From Blastococcus sp. URHD0036 (GTDB lineage: Bacteria; Actinomycetota; Actinomycetes; Mycobacteriales; Geodermatophilaceae): 64,000 nucleotides of DNA. Position 1 is the first letter of the stretch, and each line of letters opens with the position of its first letter. A program made the position numbers and the translations under genes. The notes beneath the pieces are model-generated. The model was not told the DNA's origin. It worked only from the letters and a program-made list of their open reading frames with translations, and searched no databases. The stretch lies in NCBI RefSeq assembly GCF_000701365.1, contig NZ_KL370778.1:1-64000 (forward strand), read 5' to 3'. Positions 49,348-56,293 of this stretch are shown piece after piece.

Positions 49348-50136
49348 TCATGGCTCGACGGTAAGCGGGGTCGGGGATCCGTGCCGCCTCACCGGGTCGT
49401 GGGCACCCGACTCCGCCGCGCGGGGCGTGGCGCGCTTCACGCCGTAGCCGGCGAAGAGCACGCTGGTGAGCGGCAGCCGGCGCATCCGCACGGTCGACCG
49501 CCGACCGCGCCGCCACGCCACCAGGTCGCGCACCGAGGGCCGCAGGCCCACCAGCCGCAGATCCAGCCCCAGCCGGTCGGCGGCCGCGAGCAGCCTGCGG
49601 CGGTCGACGAAGAGCGCGGGGTCGTGGATGCCGGGCGGCGGGCCGCCGGGGAGGCGCTCGAACAGGTCGACGGCGATCCACCCGGCGAGACGGGTGTCGG
49701 CGATCGCGTCGATCACCAGCGTGCCGCCGGGCCGGAGGAGGCGTGCGCACTCGGCGAGGACCGCGACGTCGTCCTCGACGTGCTCCAGCACCTCACCCGC
49801 GACGACGACGTCGGTGCAGGCGTCGGCGAGGGGCACCTCGAGCACCGAGGCGCGCACCGGGAGCACGCCGTGCTCGCGCGCCGTGCGCAGCCCCGCCAGG
49901 TTGAGGTCCACCCCGACGTGCCGGTACCCGAGCCGCGCCGCGTACGGGGCCATCAGTCCCCCGCCGCAGGCGAGGTCCACCAGGAGGCTGCCGGGTCGCG
50001 CCGCCGGCGGGATGTGCCCGGCGCGGGCGGCGGCCAGCCAGTGGAGCATCGCGAACCCCCCGGCCGGCTGCCACCACTGGTCGGCGAGCTCGTCGTACTG
50101 GGCCGGGTCGTTGCGCCGGGGGTCCGTCCGTCTCAT
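49348..50136 (-). CDS. SAM-dependent methyltransferase (UbiG-like)
   Basis: A 262-residue protein with motif I LLVDLACGGGLMAPYAARLG near residue 55, then VGVDLNLAGLRTA and VVVAGEVLEHVEDD. ARLLRPGGTLVIDAIADTR, as in UbiG/3-demethylubiquinol methyltransferases, follows. Because it precedes a type III polyketide synthase with a 37-bp gap, its likely substrate is the polyketide product. A menaquinone-like quinone cannot be excluded. Confidence 0.87.
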   Translation of the reverse strand: MRRTDPRRNDPAQYDELADQWWQPAGGFAMLHWLAAARAGHIPPAARPGSLLVDLACGGGLMAPYAARLGYRHVGVDLNLAGLRTAREHGVLPVRASVLEVPLADACTDVVVAGEVLEHVEDDVAVLAECARLLRPGGTLVIDAIADTRLAGWIAVDLFERLPGGPPPGIHDPALFVDRRRLLAAADRLGLDLRLVGLRPSVRDLVAWRRGRRSTVRMRRLPLTSVLFAGYGVKRATPRAAESGAHDPVRRHGSPTPLTVEP

Positions 50137-50148
50137 GCGGCTCCCTGA

Positions 50149-50490
50149 TCAGCTCTTCTTCAGCGGGTCGTGACCCCAGTTCATCAGCGAGTACCGCCAC
50201 GTGGACGACTCGACGTCCTCCTTCTTCGGCTCCTGGGCCAGGTGGCGCTGCACGTAGCCGTGGACCTTGCGCATGTGCGCGTGGTCGTCGTCGGTCAGGT
50301 CGTCCTTCTTCGTCCTCAGCAGCTCGACGATCCGGCGGCCGGACTCGTGCCCGGTGGACTCGCCGGACCCGCTCTTCTGCCCGACCGCCTTCGACTCGTC
50401 GGTCTCCAGCCACTCCTCGAGCTCCTTGGGCGTCATGTTCACCGCCTCGCCGAACTCCCGGCGGATGGTGTCGGAATCGTCGTCGGCCAT
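50149..50490 (-). CDS. DUF3140 protein
   Basis: A 113-residue, highly charged soluble protein with SGRRIVELL, the DLTDDDHAHMRKVHGYVQRHL block and WRYSLMNWGHDPLKK at the end, as in the DUF3140 family. Such proteins are small and of unknown role, often near DNA-related or stress genes. It lies 12 bp before the methyltransferase-polyketide synthase pair on the same strand. Confidence 0.87.
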   Translation of the reverse strand: MADDDSDTIRREFGEAVNMTPKELEEWLETDESKAVGQKSGSGESTGHESGRRIVELLRTKKDDLTDDDHAHMRKVHGYVQRHLAQEPKKEDVESSTWRYSLMNWGHDPLKKS

Positions 50491-50648
50491 GCGTCCTCCT
50501 CGGTCGGGTTCGGTCGCCCCCTACCCGGTGGTGCCCCGCCGGGAACGGCCGGCGCCGGCCGCCCGCGTCGCGGGTCCGGTTTCCGCACCGGGCCTGCGGA
50601 TACAGGCCCTGCGTCGACGCCGAGGTCGGCACGAGGGAGGACCCCACC

Positions 50649-50810
50649 ATGAGCGAGCCCGGCAGCGGACGCACCCCGCACCCCGAGCAGCCCGCCGAGA
50701 GCGGCGGACAGGAACCCGGTCAGGACGGCACCGGCCGCACGCCCCATCCCGAGCAGCCCGCGGAGGGCGCGGACGAGGCGGGGGACGAGGGCGCCGACAC
50801 CCCGTCCTGA
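50649..50810 (+). CDS. Small acidic protein with duplicated GRTPHPEQPAE segment
   Basis: A 53-residue ORF with an excellent ribosome-binding site (GGGAGGA, eight bases before the ATG). The protein is hydrophilic and probably disordered. Residues 7-17 and 29-39 are identical (GRTPHPEQPAE). The remainder is Gly, Asp and Glu rich. No family was recognised. A hairpin follows 20 bp after the stop. The clean start and terminator support a real gene. Confidence 0.65.
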   Translation: MSEPGSGRTPHPEQPAESGGQEPGQDGTGRTPHPEQPAEGADEAGDEGADTPS

Positions 50811-50830
50811 CCCCTTCACCGGCTCCTCCG

Positions 50831-50862
50831 GCGTCCCGCATCGATCTCGCGATGCGGGACGT
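50831..50862 (+). terminator. Hairpin after the small acidic protein gene
   Basis: Arms 50833-50843 and 50850-50860 pair perfectly, with one G-C and one G-U pair added outside, around the loop ATCTCG. A pyrimidine-rich CTCTCTT follows within ten bases. Confidence 0.75.
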
Positions 50863-50870
50863 CGTCTCTC

Positions 50871-50900
50871 TTGACGCTCCACGCAGGCGTGCCCTAGCGT
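50871..50900 (+). promoter_or_regulatory. Predicted sigma-70-type promoter
   Basis: TTGACG (50871-50876) and TAGCGT (50895-50900) are separated by 18 bp, close to the consensus. Transcription would start near 50907 and run into the 28-codon ORF and the TauD-like gene. Confidence 0.65.
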
Positions 50901-50943
50901 CGTCGGCACCGTTCGCGCGCAGATCCATCCGGGGAGGCAGACC

Positions 50944-51030
50944 GTGACCGCAGCCGGTACGCCCGCCCCGTCGCTGCGCCCGAGCATCCGCCCCGGCACC
51001 GCCGCCGGGGCCGTTCAAGTCCCCTTCTGA
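50944..51030 (+). CDS. 28-codon leader or precursor peptide ORF
   Basis: GTG 50944 has GGGGAGG at a good distance and follows a consensus promoter. The peptide is MTAAGTPAPSLRP then SIRPGTAAGAVQVPF. It has no Cys and has two Arg and several Pro. A hairpin follows (51043-51050 with 51067-51074), then the TauD-like oxygenase gene with its own ribosome-binding site. It may be a regulatory leader peptide or a small modified peptide. It is too short to identify by family. Confidence 0.5.
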   Translation: MTAAGTPAPSLRPSIRPGTAAGAVQVPF

Positions 51031-51042
51031 GCCGCCGAACGC

Positions 51043-51074
51043 GAGCCCGCCGACGTCCCGACGTCCGCGGGCTC
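51043..51074 (+). promoter_or_regulatory. Hairpin between the 28-codon ORF and the oxygenase gene
   Basis: GAGCCCGC (51043-51050) pairs with GCGGGCTC (51067-51074). The 16-nt loop contains two ACGT palindromes. It could act as a partial terminator or attenuator in the leader. Confidence 0.45.
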
Positions 51075-51123
51075 GTGGCGCATCGCCGTGTCCCCGCCGC
51101 CCGCCCCTCCCGGAGGAAACCCC

Positions 51124-52203
51124 ATGACCAGCACCGTCTCCCTCTCGCCGGTGGAGGGACCCGCCGCCTGGCGGGGCGACGTCCTGTCGCAGAGCACCGA
51201 GTGGATCCACCAGCTGTCCGACGCCGAGCGCACCGAGCTCGAGGAGGTGGGCCGACGGTTCGTCGCCGACGACCCCGACCTGCGGACGGTCACGGCGGCC
51301 GACTACCCGCTGACCGCCAACGGCGAGCACCTGCGCGAGGTCTCCGAGCAGCTCGACAGCGGCCGCGGCTTCATCCTGGTCCGCGGGCTGCGGACCGAGG
51401 AGTACGGCGACACCCTCGCCGCGGCGATCTTCTTCGTGATCGGCCTGCACCTGGGCGTGCCGATGAAGCAGAACGAGGTCGGCGACCTGCTCGACCACGT
51501 CATCGCGACGTCGAACCTGACGATGGCCGACGGTGCCCTGCCCTCGCGGGTGCGCGACCGGCTGCCGTTCCACTCCGACAGCTCCGACGTCGTGGCGCTG
51601 ATGTGCCTGCGCGGCGCGAAGGCCGGCGGCTCCAGCAGCCTGGTCAGCGGCGCGACCATCTACAACGAGATCCTGCGGCGCCGTCCCGACCTCGCGCCGC
51701 TGCTCTTCGAGACCTGGTACTGGGACTGGAAGGCGCAGGACAAGGACGCGCCGGCCGACTACTACACCTCGCCGATCTGCAGCTGGGTCGACGGCGTCTT
51801 CTCCAGCTACGCCGGCGCGCAGATGATCGAGCTGGCCCAGCGCTACCCCGACGTGCCGCGGCTGACCGAGGCGCAGAAGGAGCTGCTCGCCCTCTACGAC
51901 GAGGTGTCGCAGGAGGAGGGCCTGCCGATCGACATGGACTTCCAGCCCGGGGACGTGCAGTGGCTGCTGAACTACGCCGCCCTGCACTCGCGGACCTCCT
52001 ACGAGGACTTCCCCGAGGTGGAGCGCCGGCGGCACCTGCTCCGGCTGTGGCTGCGCCGCGACGTCGGCCGGCCGCTGGTCGAGGGCTTCGGCAAGAACTC
52101 CGTCGTCCAGGGCCGCGACAGCGACCGCAGCGACAAGGAGGACGTGGGGCGGATCTCGCACATCGCCAGCGCCGCCGTCCCGGACATGACCTGGGGCCTG
52201 TGA
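51124..52203 (+). CDS. TauD/clavaminate synthase-like Fe(II)/2-oxoglutarate oxygenase
   Basis: A 359-residue oxygenase. The facial triad is visible as HSD near residue 157 (PFHSDSSDV) and the distal His in ALHSRTSYED near residue 293. The 2-oxoglutarate-binding Arg is in RHLLRLWLRRD. The substrate is unknown; relatives hydroxylate amino acids, taurine or plant-type acids. ATG 51124 follows GGAGG. It is preceded by a promoter, a 28-codon ORF and a hairpin, and followed by a ribokinase-like gene. Confidence 0.88.
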   Translation: MTSTVSLSPVEGPAAWRGDVLSQSTEWIHQLSDAERTELEEVGRRFVADDPDLRTVTAADYPLTANGEHLREVSEQLDSGRGFILVRGLRTEEYGDTLAAAIFFVIGLHLGVPMKQNEVGDLLDHVIATSNLTMADGALPSRVRDRLPFHSDSSDVVALMCLRGAKAGGSSSLVSGATIYNEILRRRPDLAPLLFETWYWDWKAQDKDAPADYYTSPICSWVDGVFSSYAGAQMIELAQRYPDVPRLTEAQKELLALYDEVSQEEGLPIDMDFQPGDVQWLLNYAALHSRTSYEDFPEVERRRHLLRLWLRRDVGRPLVEGFGKNSVVQGRDSDRSDKEDVGRISHIASAAVPDMTWGL

Positions 52204-52299
52204 GACTCGGCCCGACCTGACGCCGGACGGCGGCGGGTGCCCCCCGGGGCCCCGCCGCCGTCGGCTGTCCGCCCCCCTCTCGGCCCTGGAGGTCCCGCG

Positions 52300-53232
52300 T
52301 TGTCCGTCACCGTCGTCGGCAGCCTCAACGAGGACGTGCTCATCCCCGTCGAGCGGCTGCCCGGCCGCGGCGAGACCGTGATCGGCGGCTCGCCGTCGAC
52401 CGCGGCCGGCGGCAAGGGCGCCAACCAGGCCGCCGCCGCCGGCCGGCTGGGCCCGGGCGTGCACATGGTCGGCCGGGTCGGCGACGACCCCGCCGGCGCG
52501 CGGATGCAGGCCGCGCTCGCCGAGTGCCGGGTCAACGTGAGCCGGGTGCACCGCACGGCCGGGGTGCCCACCGGCACGGCCACCATCCCGGTCGAGTCCG
52601 GCAGCGGCGAGAACCTCATCGTGGTGGTGCCGGGCGCGAACGCCGCGCTGACCGCCGAGGACGTCGACGTCGCCCCGGTGCAGCGGGCCGATGTCCTGCT
52701 GCTGCAGCTCGAGGTGCCCATGGCGACGGTCACCGCCGCCGCGCGCCTGGCCGGCGGCACCGTCGTCCTCAACCCCGCACCTCCCGCACCGTTGCCCGCG
52801 GACCTGCTCGAGCGGGTCGACGTCCTCGTGCCGAACGAGCACGAGCTCGCCGCGCTGGCCGGCGTGCCCGACACCGAGCGCTCACCGGCGGAGGTGGCAG
52901 CGCTGGCCCGCTCCCTGGCCGGCCCGCGGACGTCGGTGGTCGTGACCCTCGGCGCCCGCGGCGCGGTCGTCGTCCCGGCCGGGGACGCCCCCGCGCTGCT
53001 GCAGGCGCCGCCCCCGGTCACCCCGGTGGACACCACCGGCGCCGGGGACTGCTTCTGCGGCGCGCTCTGCCAGGCCCTCGCGCGGGGCCAGCAGCTGCCC
53101 GAGGCGGTGCGCTACGCGGCGACCGCGGCGGCGCTGTCGACGACCGGTCCTGGTGCCCGCGGCGCGCTGCCGGCCAACCGCGACGTCCAGGCGGCTCTCA
53201 CGGGCACCCCCGCGGCCGAACCCCTCACCTGA
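52300..53232 (+). CDS. rbsK: Ribokinase (PfkB family)
   Basis: Ribokinase phosphorylates ribose to ribose-5-phosphate. The 310-residue protein has the first PfkB signature AAGGKGANQAAAAGRLG near residue 38, GENLIVVVPGANAAL and NPAPP. The second signature VDTTGAGDCFCGAL with the catalytic Asp follows near residue 245. The TTG start at 52300 has GGAGG seven bases upstream and gives the family N-terminus SVTVVGSLNEDV. It lies 96 bp after the oxygenase gene. No ribose transporter is adjacent. Confidence 0.92.
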   Translation: MSVTVVGSLNEDVLIPVERLPGRGETVIGGSPSTAAGGKGANQAAAAGRLGPGVHMVGRVGDDPAGARMQAALAECRVNVSRVHRTAGVPTGTATIPVESGSGENLIVVVPGANAALTAEDVDVAPVQRADVLLLQLEVPMATVTAAARLAGGTVVLNPAPPAPLPADLLERVDVLVPNEHELAALAGVPDTERSPAEVAALARSLAGPRTSVVVTLGARGAVVVPAGDAPALLQAPPPVTPVDTTGAGDCFCGALCQALARGQQLPEAVRYAATAAALSTTGPGARGALPANRDVQAALTGTPAAEPLT

Positions 53233-53236
53233 CGCG

Positions 53237-53293
53237 GCATAGGAAGCAATCCCCATGTCTCGGTAGCCAGGACGTGGGGATTGCTTCCTATGC
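53237..53293. terminator. 19-23-bp perfect hairpin between rbsK and the M20-like gene
   Basis: Arms 53237-53255 and 53275-53293 are fully complementary. Four more pairs (one G-U) continue inside to a loop of 11 nt. The stem is AT-richer than the surroundings and overlaps the last codons of the M20-like gene. It should terminate both convergent operons. Confidence 0.85.
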
Positions 53294-54565
53294 CTCGGGG
53301 GTCGCGAGGGTGACGGCGACGTGGGCGTAGAGCTCGGCGAACGACCGCAGCTCGGCCAGCGACAACCGGTCGCGCCGGGGGTCGGCCGGGTCCGGGGACG
53401 CCGCGGGGCCGGTGCGGGCGGTGTCGATCCCGGCTGCCCGGAACACCACGCCGTCGGTCGAGCCGGTCCAGTCCGGGACGGCGACCGGCGGGGCGGGCCG
53501 GTGGCGGGCCCAGGCGGCCTCGGCGGCGCGGACGACGGGGGCACCGGCGGCGGTGACGCCCGCCGGGTGCAGCGGCTCGGCGGTCACCTCGACCGTGCAG
53601 CCCGCCAGCGGGGTCCTGGCGAGCTCGGCGCGCACGGCCGCGGCCAGGTCCTGCCCGAGCGCCGCCAGGTCGTCCCCGGGCACCGTGACGGCGTACACGC
53701 GCAGGTCCAGGGCCGCCGGCAGCAGGTCCGGCTTGTCCGGGCGCCCCCCGGAGAGGGCGCCGAGACCGAGCTCGCCGCCGAGGGAGTCCGCCCGGCCGCG
53801 GCGGGCGTCGCGGAACCCGACCCGCCAACGGCCCACGGCCTCCAGCACCGTGCCGGCGTGCACCAGCACCCCGCCGACCGGGTCCGCCGACGCCGGCGCC
53901 AGCGCGGCGCCCATCCGGCCGGTGACGGTCAGCCGCAGATAGCCGGCCCCGGGCTCGGCGCGCAGCACCGTCGCCGGGCCGGCCTTCGCCACGAGGACGG
54001 CGTCCGGGCGCGGGTGGGCGGCGAGGTGGGCCAGAGCCCCGGCGCTGGAGGAGGGGTGCACGGAGCTGGGGAGCGGCGACGGGAGCGCGCTGCGGTGCGT
54101 GCCCGATCCCGCCAGCAGCAGCTGCAGCGTGCGGTGCGGCCGGCCGGCGAGGCGCCCGGCGGCCAGCGCCAGGCCGGTGAGCGCCGCGGCGGCCGGGCCG
54201 CGGGCCACCCCGAGGCCCGGTCCGCTGACCTCGTCGCCGTCGACCCGCAGCGGACCCGGGTCGTCCGCGCGGCCGGTGACCGGCGCGTCCTCGCCCGGCA
54301 GACCGGACAGCGAGGTGTCCAGGTGGGAGGCGAGCAGCAGTGCGGGGGCGCCGTCCCCGGGCAGCGTGACGACGACGTTCGCGCCGGCCGCGCCGACGGG
54401 TGTGACGGACCAGTCCAGCCCGGGAATGGCGGTCCGCCCCCAGGCCACCAGCGCCTCGGCGGCGGCCCGCTCGGCGCCGTGCGGAGCCGGGGTCGCCGCG
54501 AGCACGCCGAGGGCGGCGAGGACCAGGTCCCCACCGCCCTCGGCGTCGTGCTCGGCGCTGGTCAG
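53288..54565 (-). CDS. M20-family peptidase-like protein with altered active site
   Basis: About 425 residues resembling M20 metallopeptidases/acylases: LLASHLDTSLSG near residue 75 (metal His and Asp). The expected DxKGG-type segment reads GLGVARGPAAAA and no GDEE-type glutamate pair follows, so metal ligands appear to be missing. The start is unresolved. CTG 54565 overlaps the upstream stop (CTGA), and GTG 54505 is an alternative. It is the last gene of the dioxygenase operon. It could be a hydrolase with unusual chemistry or an inactive relative. Confidence 0.7.
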   Translation of the reverse strand: MTSAEHDAEGGGDLVLAALGVLAATPAPHGAERAAAEALVAWGRTAIPGLDWSVTPVGAAGANVVVTLPGDGAPALLLASHLDTSLSGLPGEDAPVTGRADDPGPLRVDGDEVSGPGLGVARGPAAAALTGLALAAGRLAGRPHRTLQLLLAGSGTHRSALPSPLPSSVHPSSSAGALAHLAAHPRPDAVLVAKAGPATVLRAEPGAGYLRLTVTGRMGAALAPASADPVGGVLVHAGTVLEAVGRWRVGFRDARRGRADSLGGELGLGALSGGRPDKPDLLPAALDLRVYAVTVPGDDLAALGQDLAAAVRAELARTPLAGCTVEVTAEPLHPAGVTAAGAPVVRAAEAAWARHRPAPPVAVPDWTGSTDGVVFRAAGIDTARTGPAASPDPADPRRDRLSLAELRSFAELYAHVAVTLATPEA

Positions 54566-55767
54566 AAACGGCCCCAGTCGTCGCTGGCCGGCCGCCAGAC
54601 GTCGATGTTGCGCGGGTCGGCGACCATCTTCCGGGCGCGGTGGGTCTCGTGCTCCTCGGGCGTGAACACCCGGTGGGCGTCGCACAGCTCGTAGCGCGGG
54701 CCGTACTTCGGGTCGTGCATGTAGAACGCGATCGACGTCGACGCCGAGTGGTTGACCATGTCGGAGACGATCGGCCGGTCCTTGTAGAGGGCCCGGGCGC
54801 GCATCCGCATGACGTGGTCGAGGCTCTTCATCGCGAAGCAGAGGTGTCCGACGAAGGAGCCCTCGCCGCGACTGCGGGAGATGGCCAGGCTGTGGTGGTA
54901 GCGGTCCTCGGCGCGGAAGAACGAGGTCGAGCCGACCACGTGGTCGCTGGGCATGAACCCGAGGACGCCCTGGTAGAAGGCGACCATCTCGTCGAACTTC
55001 TCGGTGATCAGGAACGGGTGGACCAGGTCGACCGGCCGCAGCTCCACGTGCGGGGCCTCGGCGTACTCGTGGAACTCGGTGAACAGCTCCACGACCATGC
55101 CGTCGGGGTCGCGGACGGCGAAGCCCTCGTCGCACAGCGTCCGCTGGCGCTCCTCGAGCTCGAACACCTCCAGTCCGGCGTCGGCGACCCGCTTCTGGAT
55201 CTGACCGAGCACCTCGGCGTTCTCCACGCTGTAGCCGACCGCGACCGTGTGCCCGATCTCGCGGTGGGGGGCGCTGATGAGCTCGATGCAGTGGTGCTCG
55301 ATGTCGGTGCGCAGGTAGGCGCGGTCCTCGGTGCGCTGCTCCAGCTGCAGCCCGACGTGGTAGACGAGGAACTCGATCGTCTCCTCGATGTCGGGCACCT
55401 CGATGCGGGCGTACTCCATGCCGAAGGGGCCGTGCGGGCGGGTGGACTGCGGCATCGGATCTCCTGCGCTGGGCGTGTACTCGTAGCTGACGATGGCCCG
55501 CTCGGCGATGACCGGGCGCCAGACCTCGGCGACGAAGCGCTCGTGCCGGTCGCTGGACAGGTAGGCGGCGAGCTCGGCCTCGGTGTCGAACTCGACGGAG
55601 AAGGCGTGCGTGAAGCGGTCGTCGCGGGTGCTGCGGTTCTCCCCCGCCGACCAGCGCCGCATCGCGGGGAAATGCGCGGGGAACGTGTCCAGCTGCGCCA
55701 GGACGTCGTCCACCCGGGCGGGTGTGACGTCGTCGGCGAACCGGAAGACGACGGTGTGGCGGATCAT
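54562..55767 (-). CDS. Dabb domain fused to extradiol (VOC) dioxygenase
   Basis: A 401-residue protein. Residues 1-98 form a Dabb (stress-responsive A/B barrel) domain beginning IRHTVVFRF. The remainder is a type I extradiol dioxygenase with two VOC modules. The probable iron ligands are His in VDLVHPFLI, His in RYHHSLAI and Glu in PRYELCD. It would open a dihydroxylated ring. At the domain junction an in-frame ATG (55455) has AGGAG five bases upstream, so the dioxygenase (297 residues) may also be made alone. It lies 10 bp after the beta-subunit gene. Confidence 0.88.
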   Translation of the reverse strand: MIRHTVVFRFADDVTPARVDDVLAQLDTFPAHFPAMRRWSAGENRSTRDDRFTHAFSVEFDTEAELAAYLSSDRHERFVAEVWRPVIAERAIVSYEYTPSAGDPMPQSTRPHGPFGMEYARIEVPDIEETIEFLVYHVGLQLEQRTEDRAYLRTDIEHHCIELISAPHREIGHTVAVGYSVENAEVLGQIQKRVADAGLEVFELEERQRTLCDEGFAVRDPDGMVVELFTEFHEYAEAPHVELRPVDLVHPFLITEKFDEMVAFYQGVLGFMPSDHVVGSTSFFRAEDRYHHSLAISRSRGEGSFVGHLCFAMKSLDHVMRMRARALYKDRPIVSDMVNHSASTSIAFYMHDPKYGPRYELCDAHRVFTPEEHETHRARKMVADPRNIDVWRPASDDWGRF

Positions 55768-55777
55768 CGGGCCGTCC

Positions 55778-56293
55778 TCACAGGATGAAGGAGAGCCGGG
55801 CGCCGGCCTCCAGCCGCTCGAGGGCCAGCACGGAGCGTCGCAGGCGGAAGCGCAGCCCGTCCTCGGTCACCAGCAGCCGGTGGGCGTAGCGGCCGGGGAA
55901 GCTGTTCGTGTGCCCGTCCCGGGCGCGGTGCACGAGGAAGTTCGCCGCCACGGTGAGCTCGTCGCCGTCCCGCCCGGTCAGCCGCACGTTGGTGATCATC
56001 CGGTGGGTGAGGGACGCGGGGTTCTCCGCGTGCGCCTTGCGGCTGCGCAGCCGCTTCACCCGGGCGCGCAGCAGGTCCCAGTCGTCGCAGACGAAGTAGC
56101 CGCCCTGGCTGGCGGGGGTGTCGCCGGCGTCGGTGGTCGGGATCTCGAACCGGCCGCCCTCGACGAACAGGCCGAGCCACTCGTCGTAGCGCTGCCGGTC
56201 GAGCAGGTCGGCCTCGGCGAAGAGGAAGTCCTCCACCTCGGCGCGGGTCACGGTGCGGGTCGATCCGCGCAGCGCCTCGTCGACCGCGGTCAT
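55778..56293 (-). CDS. Ring-hydroxylating dioxygenase beta subunit
   Basis: A 171-residue SnoaL-like cone-fold subunit with VEDFLFAEADLLDRQRYDEW near residue 20, THRMITNVRL and NFLVHRARDG, as in the small subunits of benzoate- and biphenyl-type dioxygenases. It is structural for the alpha3beta3 complex. ATG 56293 overlaps the alpha-subunit stop (ATGA), giving equal expression. Confidence 0.92.
   Translation of the reverse strand: MTAVDEALRGSTRTVTRAEVEDFLFAEADLLDRQRYDEWLGLFVEGGRFEIPTTDAGDTPASQGGYFVCDDWDLLRARVKRLRSRKAHAENPASLTHRMITNVRLTGRDGDELTVAANFLVHRARDGHTNSFPGRYAHRLLVTEDGLRFRLRRSVLALERLEAGARLSFIL

Noticed and set aside
54566-55135. Possible frameshift joining the M20-like protein to the upstream dioxygenase gene
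   Set aside because: The open frame continues only as a shadow of the Dabb-VOC gene, whose own stop overlaps the M20 start region. No split domain is seen.
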